A DNA stretch of 64,000 nt, taken from contig CAWEXG010000012.1 in assembly GCA_963812965.1 (NCBI GenBank), forward strand, positions 1 through 64,000, read 5' to 3'. A program made the position numbers and the translations under genes. Source of the DNA: DASXMT01 sp963812965. GTDB taxonomy: Bacteria; Actinomycetota; Acidimicrobiia; Acidimicrobiales; RAAP-2. The notes below the pieces were generated by a model that saw nothing but the letters and a program-made list of their open reading frames with translations, made no database searches and had not been told where the DNA came from. This document shows, piece by piece, positions 26,794 to 38,976 of this stretch (positions are counted from its first letter, which is position 1; each line of letters opens with the position of its first letter).

Positions 26794-26915
26794 CGAGCGG
26801 GCTTGTTGGCACGTCGCGGGGCGTCGGGAACCGCCACCACCGTGTAGAGTTGATGGACCGCAGGGCCAACGTCGTCCCGGGCGGAAGATGCACCATCCCT
26901 TGATGGAGAGACCCG

Positions 26916-31527
<4,612 letters not shown>

Positions 31528-31556
31528 GATGGGTTGGTTCATGAGGCAGGTTGAGC

Positions 31557-33065
31557 ATGGGTGACATCACCGGGTTCCTCGAATTCGGGCGGGAGCTTCC
31601 ATCTCGTCGTCCCGTGCCGGTCCGGTTGCGTGACTGGAAAGAGGTCTACGAGCCGTTCCCGGTCGAGTCTTCCCGGGAACAGGGCGCGCGCTGCATGGAC
31701 TGCGGTATCCCGTTCTGTCACGAGGGCTGCCCACTGGGCAACCTGATTCCGGAGTGGAACGACCTGGTGTACCGGGACGATTGGTCGGAGGCCATCGATC
31801 GACTGCACGCAACCAACAACTTCCCTGAGTTCACCGGGCGCCTCTGTCCCGCTCCATGCGAAGGAGCGTGTGTGCTCGGCATCAACGCCGATCCGGTGAC
31901 CATCGAACGGATCGAGTACGAGATCATCGAAAGGGCGTGGAGCGAAGGCTGGGTTGAACCGGTGAAGTCGACGGCGACGACCGGGAAGCAGGTGGCGGTT
32001 GTCGGCTCCGGTCCGTCGGGTCTGGCTGCGGCCCAGCAACTGGCTCGGGCCGGTCATCACGTCGTCGTGTTCGAACGGGCTGAGCGGCCGGGGGGCCTGC
32101 TTCGCTACGGCATTCCCGAGTTCAAGATGGAGAAGGCGGTCCTCGACCGCCGACTGGCGCAGTTGGTCGCCGAAGGGGTGGAGTTCCGCTGCGGCGTGTC
32201 CGTCGGAGCTGCGGCACCAGAGGTGCGCGCCGCTGTTGCCGAGGACGCCACCGTGCTCTCGGCGCAGTCGTTGATGGACGAGTTCGATGCTGTGCTCTTG
32301 GCCGGTGGGGCCACCCTGCCCCGAGATCTCCCGGTCGAAGGTCGGGAGCTCCAGGGCGTCTACCCGGCCATGGACTACCTGAAGCCATCGAACCGGGTGC
32401 AAGAGGGTGTGCTGAAGGAGTCCCCGATCACTGCCCGAGGTAAGCACGTGGTGATCATCGGGGGCGGGGACACCGGGGCCGACTGTCTGGGCACTGCCCA
32501 TCGACAAGGGGCGCTGTCGATACATCAGCTCGAGATCATGCCCGAGCCCCCCCCGACTCGACTGGGCGACAACCCGTGGCCGACGTGGCCCCTCATCCTG
32601 CGAACCTCGTTTGCACACGAAGAAGGCGGCGAGCGATTGTTCGCGGTGACCACGGTGGCGTTCGTGGATGACGGGAGCGGTGCCGTACGGGCCTTGCGCT
32701 GCCAGGAGGTGGAGGTGTCCACCGCCGATGACGGACGCCCGACGTTCACACCGGTTGCCGACTCGGTGTTCGAGCTCCAGGCCGAGCTGGTGCTCCTCGC
32801 CCTGGGATTTCTGGGAGCAGAGCGGAACGGCGTGGTCGATGAGCTTGGCCTCGAGTTGGACGCCCGGGGCACGGTTGCTGCCGACTCCTCCTGGTCGACC
32901 AACGTCGACGGCGTGTTCGTCTGTGGCGACATGACCCGGGGTCAGAGCTTGATCGTCTGGGCCATTGCCGAGGGCCGTTCGGCTGCAGCGTCGGTGGACC
33001 GGTACCTGATGGGTGAGACGGCGTTGCCGGCTCCGATCACACCTGGTCAGCTCGCGTTGCGATAG
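31557..33065 (+). CDS. gltD: Glutamate synthase small subunit
   Basis: A ~502-aa FAD/NADPH subunit that passes electrons to GltB through 4Fe-4S clusters. N-terminal Cys motifs: ARCMDCGIPFCHEGCPLGNLIPEWN, then RLCPAPCEGACVLG. FAD motif VAVVGSGPSGLAAAQQLARAGH with RPGGLLRYGIPEFKM; NADPH motif VVIIGGGDTGADCLGTA; C-terminal GVFVCGDMTRGQSLIVWAIAEGR. All Cys ligands appear present. ATG 31557 has a GAGG upstream; TTG 31551 is an alternative. It lies 29 nt after gltB and shares its transcript. Confidence 0.96.
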   Translation: MGDITGFLEFGRELPSRRPVPVRLRDWKEVYEPFPVESSREQGARCMDCGIPFCHEGCPLGNLIPEWNDLVYRDDWSEAIDRLHATNNFPEFTGRLCPAPCEGACVLGINADPVTIERIEYEIIERAWSEGWVEPVKSTATTGKQVAVVGSGPSGLAAAQQLARAGHHVVVFERAERPGGLLRYGIPEFKMEKAVLDRRLAQLVAEGVEFRCGVSVGAAAPEVRAAVAEDATVLSAQSLMDEFDAVLLAGGATLPRDLPVEGRELQGVYPAMDYLKPSNRVQEGVLKESPITARGKHVVIIGGGDTGADCLGTAHRQGALSIHQLEIMPEPPPTRLGDNPWPTWPLILRTSFAHEEGGERLFAVTTVAFVDDGSGAVRALRCQEVEVSTADDGRPTFTPVADSVFELQAELVLLALGFLGAERNGVVDELGLELDARGTVAADSSWSTNVDGVFVCGDMTRGQSLIVWAIAEGRSAAASVDRYLMGETALPAPITPGQLALR

Positions 33066-33114
33066 GCGGATGCTCGCCCGGCTCGCCCGGCTCGCCCCAT
33101 CCCAACTGCTGGGT

Positions 33115-34554
33115 CTAGGTGACCGCGATCTGCCGGCGGCGAAGCGAGCCGAATCGCCCACCGACGAATAGCAACGTAACGACGAAGCCGACGACGGCCA
33201 GAGCCGCACTCACCTCGAACGTTGTCTGGAGGCCCTGGACGAACGCTGCGCCGGCGTGACCACCAACTCGTGCCTCGGCGCCAGCGTTGCCGGCGACGAT
33301 CACCGTGGCGACACCCAGGCCGATCGAGCCGCCGGCGACCTGGACCATGTAGATGATGCCGCTTGCCAGGCTGGCCCGGTCCGAGTCGAGCGACGAGACG
33401 GCGGCGGTGAAGGCGGCTGAGTAGAAGAGCCCCGTGCCCACGCCGAGCAGTACCATACCCGGCACCAGCACGGCGTAGCCCGAGTGGTCCGACAGGAACG
33501 AGAGTGCCAGCATCCCCAGAGGCAGGAACCCGGCTCCGGCGACTACGACCCGTTTCGCTCCGAGTCGCTCGTACAGTCGTCCGGCGATGAAGGAGGAGCA
33601 TCCGAAGACGATCATCAACGGCAGCAAGCCGACGCCGGCTCGAAGGGCCGAGTACCCGAGCATTTTCTCCATGAATTGCGGTAGGTACACCAGCACGGTG
33701 AAGAAGGTCATGCTCATGAACAGCACGGCAACGAGGGCCGCACAGAACTCCTGGTTCACCACTACGTCGTGCGGCACGAGGGCCCACGAACCGGCCCGTC
33801 GTTCCACGGGGATCAACGCAGCGAGCAAGACCCCGCTGGCGACCAACAGCCCGACTACCACCGGGCCTCCCCAGCCGGAGGAGGCCGCTTCGTCCAGCGC
33901 CAGCAGCAAAGCAACGAGTGACCCGGAGACGAGTGACATCCCCCACCAGTCGATACGGTGCTCAGCCGAAGCCTCTCGGCTCTCGGGAATACAACGCACT
34001 GCTACGACGACGGAGACAACGGCGATGGGTACGTTGAGGGCCAAGATGTAGCGCCAGCCGAATGCGTCGGTGACCACTCCTCCGATCAGCGGTCCTGCTG
34101 CGTTCCCGAGTCCCACTACGCCCAAGACGAGTCCTCCCGCCAACCCCCGGCGCGACTCCGGGAGCAGTGAGTAGGTCATCCCGAGTGCAGCAGGCCACAT
34201 CAGCGCTCCACCGACCGACATGAGGGCCCGTGCGGCGATCAGCACGGCAGCGTTTGGCGCCAGTGCACCGAGGATGGAGAAGCCGGCAAAGAAGCCGGCA
34301 CCGATGACGAATATCTTTCGCCTGCCGAACAGGTCGGCGAGCCGGCCGCCGGTGATCGTGAGCACGCCGAACCCGAGGGCGTACACGTTGATCGTCCACT
34401 GCACGGTGGACACGTCGATGTGGAAGTTGCGCTCGATCGCCGGGAGAGCGACCGAGAGCGAGGTGAAGTCGTTCGCCACGACGAAGATGGCCAGGGACGA
34501 GGCGCCCAGGGCAAGGACCGTCGTGCGTCCGAGGCGCTCGGGCCGAATATTCAC
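33115..34554 (-). CDS. MFS transporter, DHA2 (14-helix) drug-efflux type
   Basis: About 479 aa from GTG 34554; the open frame to 34737 adds 60 polar residues that do not fit the family. Fourteen hydrophobic segments can be counted. The signature between helices 2 and 3 is GGRLADLFGRRKIFVIG, and motif C-like GLGNAAGPLIGGVVTDAFGWRYIL lies in helix 5. Helix 1 has NDFTSLSVALPAIERNF, close to EmrB/LfrA-like exporters. The substrate is unknown. No regulator is adjacent, and the gene is preceded on the same strand by an NlpC/P60 gene. Confidence 0.88.
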   Translation of the reverse strand: MNIRPERLGRTTVLALGASSLAIFVVANDFTSLSVALPAIERNFHIDVSTVQWTINVYALGFGVLTITGGRLADLFGRRKIFVIGAGFFAGFSILGALAPNAAVLIAARALMSVGGALMWPAALGMTYSLLPESRRGLAGGLVLGVVGLGNAAGPLIGGVVTDAFGWRYILALNVPIAVVSVVVAVRCIPESREASAEHRIDWWGMSLVSGSLVALLLALDEAASSGWGGPVVVGLLVASGVLLAALIPVERRAGSWALVPHDVVVNQEFCAALVAVLFMSMTFFTVLVYLPQFMEKMLGYSALRAGVGLLPLMIVFGCSSFIAGRLYERLGAKRVVVAGAGFLPLGMLALSFLSDHSGYAVLVPGMVLLGVGTGLFYSAAFTAAVSSLDSDRASLASGIIYMVQVAGGSIGLGVATVIVAGNAGAEARVGGHAGAAFVQGLQTTFEVSAALAVVGFVVTLLFVGGRFGSLRRRQIAVT

Positions 34555-34691
34555 GAGCGCATCTTGGCAGGAGAGCGTCCGAGCTTGCTGGCTGGTTGAT
34601 GGACGAGAACACCGGGGTCTGGAGTCGAGGTGCTCGGCATCTCCGCTACTTCTGGTTCCGATCGATCCTTGCGTGCTCGATCGGGCTGTTA

Positions 34692-35663
34692 TCACGAACC
34701 GGGCCGGGTGGCGCCAACGTAGATATCGGATCCCCACCCTGCCCCTGGTGTGCTGGAGAACTGATCGAACCGGACGTCGACACCGGTGTAGGGGGCGTCC
34801 ACCATGACCGCCTGGCCACTCTGGGTTCCGACATAGATCCCTACATGGGAGACGTCTGTCGGTCCACCCCCGAAGAACACCAGGTCACCGGCTTCCAAGG
34901 GGGTACCTGCCGGCAGGTGCGGACCGGCATCGTACTGGTCCTGGGCCACGCGGGGGAGGGCGATACCAGCGATCTCGTACGCAGCTTGAGCGAGCCCGGA
35001 GCAGTCGAAGCCCACTCCGGGCGTCTCACCGCCCCAGACGTACGGGGTACCGATCTGGGCCAGTGCCCAGTTGGCGGCTGTACCACCGGCGGTGCTCGCT
35101 GCCACGGTCTCGGTCTGCGGCTGCTCGTAGGTCTCTGCCAGGGCGAGCACTTGGGTGACGTAGGCCTGCGAGTGGTTATAGGCGTAGATCGCGCCAGAGA
35201 TGTTCGCGCCGTCTTCCGCTCCGTTGGCACACAGCATGCGGGCGGCGGCGTAGACGGCGTCGGTCGGGTCGTAGGGGCTCGGCGGGTCGGCGCCACCCGC
35301 CGGCACGGGCTGGTCGTAAGCGGCGAAGGTGGCGGGCTCGAACTGCATCGGTCCTTGTGCACCGGCCGAGTTGGCGCCGGAGTGCACGCCGGGCAGGTTA
35401 GAGGTGCCGTTCGACGACTCGACTGTGCCGATCGCCGCCAGCACCGCCCAGGGGAGCCCAGGGCAGGTGACGGCCGCTTGCTGGTAGAGAGCGAGCATGG
35501 CAGCCGGGATCTGTTCGGTGGCGGCAGCGCTCGGGGTCTCGTCACTGCTGAGAGCCGATCCGGCGACGATCACCACCAGCAGAACCAGACCGACGACGAC
35601 GCTGACGCACGCTGCACCCGCCCCTACCACGACCTTGGTCACCGTCCACCTCACCTGTTCCAA
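34692..35663 (-). CDS. Secreted or anchored cell-wall hydrolase: lytic-transglycosylase-like plus NlpC/P60
   Basis: 323 aa. An N-terminal membrane helix (VVVGAGAACVSVVVGLVLLV, ~10-35) is not followed by a clear cleavage site. Residues ~55-165 look like a goose-lysozyme/SLT-type domain with the catalytic Glu in AAIGTVESSNG and NSAGAQGPMQFEPATF. Residues ~200-320 are an NlpC/P60 endopeptidase: Cys in GFDCSGLAQAAYE, His in DVSHVGIYVG, with GTPYVWGGETPG before it. The combination cuts glycan strands and stem peptides during growth. TTG 35663 is the longest start; GTG 35654 is an alternative. Confidence 0.87.
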   Translation of the reverse strand: MEQVRWTVTKVVVGAGAACVSVVVGLVLLVVIVAGSALSSDETPSAAATEQIPAAMLALYQQAAVTCPGLPWAVLAAIGTVESSNGTSNLPGVHSGANSAGAQGPMQFEPATFAAYDQPVPAGGADPPSPYDPTDAVYAAARMLCANGAEDGANISGAIYAYNHSQAYVTQVLALAETYEQPQTETVAASTAGGTAANWALAQIGTPYVWGGETPGVGFDCSGLAQAAYEIAGIALPRVAQDQYDAGPHLPAGTPLEAGDLVFFGGGPTDVSHVGIYVGTQSGQAVMVDAPYTGVDVRFDQFSSTPGAGWGSDIYVGATRPGS

Positions 35664-35851
35664 CGTGTCTTCGGTGAGCGGCGGAGCTCAGACTCGTGAC
35701 CATCGTGCGTGACGGTGGACAGGTGCGATCAGTTCCAGTTCAGCACTGGCCTAGGCGTTGTGGCAAGGGAGAGAAGGGGCTCCAGTGGAGAGGAGCCTTT
35801 CAGCCGGAAGCAGCGTGACTCGATCGAGAAGTTTCGTGTGACCGGTATCGG

Positions 35852-35857
35852 TATGCT
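35852..35857 (+). promoter_or_regulatory. -10 box (TATGCT) for the acyl-CoA ligase operon
   Basis: TATGCT lies ~30 nt before GTG 35889, which has an AGGGGAGG ribosome site; this is a leadered transcript. An imperfect hairpin (about 35773-35801) precedes it. Confidence 0.4.
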
Positions 35858-35888
35858 CGGTTGACCAAGTACACAGGGGAGGCTGGCC

Positions 35889-37526
35889 GTGCTCAGCACC
35901 ATGCAAGACGCACCATTGCTGATCAGCGACATCCTCCGTCATGGTCGAAACGTCTACGGGGATAGTCAGGTACTGACGGTGATCGGCCCGGCGGGCGAGC
36001 ACGAGACGGCGTCGTTCACCGAGGTGGCCGATCGCGCCGATCGTCTGGCGAAGGCCCTGCGTTCGCTGGGGGTCGGTGCTGACGACCGGGTAGGCACCTT
36101 CCTATGGAACAACCAGACCCACATGGAGGCGTACCTGGCAGTGCCGTGCATGGGAGCGATCCTCCATACTCTCAATGTCCGGCTCTACCCCGAACAGCTC
36201 GCGTTCGTGATCAACCATGGTGAGGACAAGGTCATCATCATCGATGCCATGCTGGTGCCTCTGCTGGCCCGGGTGCGGGACCAACTGACCACCGTGAGGC
36301 ACTTCATCGTGGCCGGTGGCGATGGATCCGAGTCACCCCTGGGGCAGGTCCTCGACTACGACGAACTGGTCGACGCCGAGGAGCCCGGCTACTCGTGGCC
36401 CACGCTCGACGAACGTCAGGCGGCAGGTATGTGTTACACGTCCGGCACGACCGGCGACCCGAAGGGTGTCGTGTACAGCCATCGGTCAACCGTCCTGCAC
36501 TCGATGGCGCTCACCTCGGCGTCGTCGATGGGGATCAGCCAGATGGATCGGGTGTTGGCCATCGTGCCGATGTTCCACGTCAACGCGTGGGGAGTTCCCT
36601 ACGCAGCGTTCATGGTCGGCACCGATCTGGTGATGCCCCAACAGTTCCTCCAGGCCGAGCCGTTGTCGGCTCTGATCTCGGTGCTGCGCCCGACCGTGGC
36701 TGCCGGTGTGCCCACCATCTGGAACGATCTGCTCCGCTACGCCGAGTCGCACGAGGTCGACATGTCCTCGCTGCGGGCCGTGGTGGCAGGAGGTGCCGCC
36801 GTACCCAGGCAGATGATCGAGCAGTTCAAGGAGCGGCTCGGGGTGGACATGACCCAGGGGTGGGGGATGACTGAGACCAGCCCGCTGTGTGCCCTGTCCA
36901 TCCCACCCCGGGGCACCGCTCCTCAGGACGAGTTGGAGTGGCGGGTCAAGACCGGCAGGGTGGTTCCCGGGGTGGAGATCCGTATCGTCGCCGACGACGG
37001 TTCCATCCTTCCCAACGACGGCCGGGCCGTGGGAGAGTTCGAGGTCAGGGGAGCGTGGATCACCGGCTCCTACTACCGTGATCCCCAGCCAGAGCGGTTT
37101 CACGATGGATGGCTGAAGACCGGCGACGTGGGATCGCTCGACTCGAAGGGCTTCATGCAGATCAGCGATCGCACCAAGGACGTCATCAAGTCGGGTGGCG
37201 AGTGGATCTCGTCGGTGGAGCTCGAGAACGAGGTCATGGCCCACCCGGGGGTGCACGAGGCCGCGGTGGTCGCTGTTCCTGATCCCAAGTGGAGCGAGCG
37301 CCCGTTGGTAGCGGTGGTCCGCGCCGAAGGGGCTGACCCGAGTGCAGAGGAGCTGGTCGAGTTCCTCGCCGGTCGGGTGTCCCGGTGGTGGCTGCCGGAA
37401 CGTTGGACGTTCGTCGAGGAGATTCCGAAGACCAGCGTGGGCAAGTTCGACAAGAAGATGATCCGGGCGCAGCATGCCGACGAGAAGCTCGAGGTGATCG
37501 AGGTCACGATCCCGTCGGAACAGTGA
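35889..37526 (+). CDS. Acyl-CoA synthetase (long-chain fatty-acid-CoA ligase type)
   Basis: A 545-aa ANL-superfamily enzyme that activates a carboxylate by adenylation and transfers it to CoA. Motifs in order: CYTSGTTGDPKGVVYSHRS (P-loop-like, ~180), FHVNAWGVPYA (~227), GWGMTETSP (~325), DGWLKTGDVGSLD (~410), ISDRTKDVIKSGGEWIS (~428) and the C-terminal lysine in IPKTSVGKFDKK (~515). The FHVNAWG form resembles medium/long-chain FadD enzymes. GTG 35889 follows AGGGGAGG. Its stop overlaps the next small gene (GTGA). Confidence 0.9.
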   Translation: MLSTMQDAPLLISDILRHGRNVYGDSQVLTVIGPAGEHETASFTEVADRADRLAKALRSLGVGADDRVGTFLWNNQTHMEAYLAVPCMGAILHTLNVRLYPEQLAFVINHGEDKVIIIDAMLVPLLARVRDQLTTVRHFIVAGGDGSESPLGQVLDYDELVDAEEPGYSWPTLDERQAAGMCYTSGTTGDPKGVVYSHRSTVLHSMALTSASSMGISQMDRVLAIVPMFHVNAWGVPYAAFMVGTDLVMPQQFLQAEPLSALISVLRPTVAAGVPTIWNDLLRYAESHEVDMSSLRAVVAGGAAVPRQMIEQFKERLGVDMTQGWGMTETSPLCALSIPPRGTAPQDELEWRVKTGRVVPGVEIRIVADDGSILPNDGRAVGEFEVRGAWITGSYYRDPQPERFHDGWLKTGDVGSLDSKGFMQISDRTKDVIKSGGEWISSVELENEVMAHPGVHEAAVVAVPDPKWSERPLVAVVRAEGADPSAEELVEFLAGRVSRWWLPERWTFVEEIPKTSVGKFDKKMIRAQHADEKLEVIEVTIPSEQ

Positions 37527-37759
37527 GCGAGGACCTGTCCGAGGTCGCCGATCGGTTGTCGGCTATCTCGGAGACGCTGGCAGACCTGGCCATTGACCGG
37601 CTGCGCCAGGCTTCGGACTCGGTGCGGACCGACGGCGACCCTGACCCGGCGTTGATCGCCGAGGAGAAGCGGATCACCAGGGCGCGTCGAGCCGTGGACA
37701 AGGCGGTGACGTTGCTCGGAGGTAGCGGCTTGGGCGCCGCTGACGACGACGGTCCCTGA
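37523..37759 (+). CDS. Small hypothetical protein coupled to the acyl-CoA ligase
   Basis: 78 aa starting GTG inside the ligase stop (GTGA overlap), so translation is coupled. The sequence is mostly helical and polar (LSEVADRLSAISETLADLAIDRLRQ, then RITRARRAVDKAVTLL) with an acidic tail. I recognise no family; it could be a small helical partner or regulator of the ligase. An in-frame extension upstream is the shadow of the ligase gene. Confidence 0.65.
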   Translation: MSEDLSEVADRLSAISETLADLAIDRLRQASDSVRTDGDPDPALIAEEKRITRARRAVDKAVTLLGGSGLGAADDDGP

Positions 37760-37781
37760 AGACGACGGAGAAGGACGAAGC

Positions 37782-37799
37782 ATGAAGAGACAGCGATGA
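37782..37799 (+). other. Five-codon leader ORF overlapping the SRPBCC start
   Basis: GGAGAAGG precedes ATG 37782, which encodes MKRQR and stops at 37797-37799, overlapping ATG 37796 (ATGA). Ribosomes ending here could re-initiate on the SRPBCC gene, which has no other good ribosome site. Confidence 0.4.
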
Positions 37800-38272
37800 A
37801 CGGGTATGTGCTCTTGGTGGAGAAGGAGATCCCGGTACCGCCAGAGACCATCTTCGACGTGGTGGCCGATGCGAGCAAACACCGGTTGATCGACGGTTCC
37901 GGCATGTTGCAGGGTGCCACTCAGGATGGATCGCACCGTCTGGCCTTGGGGGATACGTTCGGGATGGGGATGAAGATGGTCCTCCGGTACTCCACGGTGA
38001 ACAAGGTGGTCGAGTTCGAAGAGAACCGACTGGTTGCCTGGCAGACCGGGCCGACCGGTACCTGGGGTCGACTGGTGGGAGGGAGGATCTGGCGTTACGA
38101 GCTCGAGCCGGTCACTGGCGGCACCCTGGTCCGTGAGAGCTGGGACATCACTCCGGACCACCAGCGGTCGCTGCTGAAGCTCGGGAACATCTACTCGAAC
38201 AAGACGCGTCGTGACATGGAGCGCACACTGGACCGGCTCAACGAGTTGTTGACCGGGCACCAGCAGAACTGA
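37796..38272 (+). CDS. SRPBCC (START-like) family protein
   Basis: 158 aa with the polyketide-cyclase/START layout: VEKEIPVPPETIFDVVADASKHRLIDGSG at the start, strands around GDTFGMGMKMVLRYSTVNKVVEFEENRLVAWQTGP, and a long C-terminal helix (SNKTRRDMERTLDRLNELL). These proteins bind hydrophobic ligands in a cavity. Location after an acyl-CoA ligase suggests a lipid-related ligand, which is inference. Its start overlaps a five-codon leader ORF. Confidence 0.82.
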   Translation: MNGYVLLVEKEIPVPPETIFDVVADASKHRLIDGSGMLQGATQDGSHRLALGDTFGMGMKMVLRYSTVNKVVEFEENRLVAWQTGPTGTWGRLVGGRIWRYELEPVTGGTLVRESWDITPDHQRSLLKLGNIYSNKTRRDMERTLDRLNELLTGHQQN

Positions 38273-38343
38273 GCCGACCCGGTTGCTGATACGAAGTTCC
38301 GGCGCGTAGATGTCTCGCCGTGGGCTGTATCAAGTCGAGATGT

Positions 38344-38973
38344 CTATACAGTGACCGTACGGTCGTCTGCCGCCCGCCAGCAGTACCACGCCACCACACT
38401 GCGATACGGCCGATAGGACTTACCCAAGGTCTCCAGTTGCTTCGGTGTGGGGACGTCCGGCAGCTGCCAGGCTTCGGCGTAGCCGACCCGCACTCCATAG
38501 TCTCCGGTGGGCCAGATGTCGAGACGGCCCAACGTGCCGAGCAGAAACATCTCTGCTGTCCAACGACCGATGCCGCGAACCTGTATGAGGCGCTCGATCA
38601 CCTCCTCGTCGGACAGCCGGCCAATGCGTTCCAACGAGACCTGGCCCGTGGACACCTTGTTGGCAAGATCTCGAATTGCTGCCGCCTTGGCGCCGCTCAG
38701 ACCGCATGACGCCAGAAGATCCGGTGAGGCGGCGAGCACTGCATCGGCGGTGACCGTTCCCCCCACGGCAGCGACGAACCGGCCATGGATGGCGGTGGCG
38801 GCGTTCCCGGCGAGCTGCTGGTAGAGGATAGAGCGCGCCAGGGCGGCGAACCGCTGTGACGAGGGTACCCGGGGACGGGCCGGCGGAACGCCATGGCGTG
38901 CCAGGAGCTCTTTCAGAACCGGATCACGCTGCGAGAGGGATTCGGCTGCGAGAGTGTGGAGCTGCCGGGTCAC
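38344..38973 (-). CDS. DNA-3-methyladenine glycosylase II-like protein (HhH-GPD)
   Basis: 209 aa. The helix-hairpin-helix and active-site stretch VRGIGRWTAEMFLLGTLGRLDIWPTGDYGVR carries the hairpin Gly residues and the catalytic Asp in PTGDYGV. SILYQQLAGNAATAIHGRF is the usual N-terminal block. No Cys cluster is present, so it is AlkA/MpgII-like rather than Nth-like. It removes alkylated bases in base-excision repair. GTG 38973 starts 3 nt after the fbiC stop on the same strand, so the two are probably co-transcribed. Confidence 0.88.
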   Translation of the reverse strand: MTRQLHTLAAESLSQRDPVLKELLARHGVPPARPRVPSSQRFAALARSILYQQLAGNAATAIHGRFVAAVGGTVTADAVLAASPDLLASCGLSGAKAAAIRDLANKVSTGQVSLERIGRLSDEEVIERLIQVRGIGRWTAEMFLLGTLGRLDIWPTGDYGVRVGYAEAWQLPDVPTPKQLETLGKSYRPYRSVVAWYCWRAADDRTVTV

Positions 38974-38976
38974 TGA

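Noticed and set aside
26782..26915. TPP riboswitch before thiO
   Set aside because: The conserved TPP elements are not found, and the -10 box leaves no leader for a riboswitch.
31539..33209. 556-codon minus-strand ORF opposite gltD
   Set aside because: Antisense shadow; gltD has complete iron-sulfur and nucleotide motifs.
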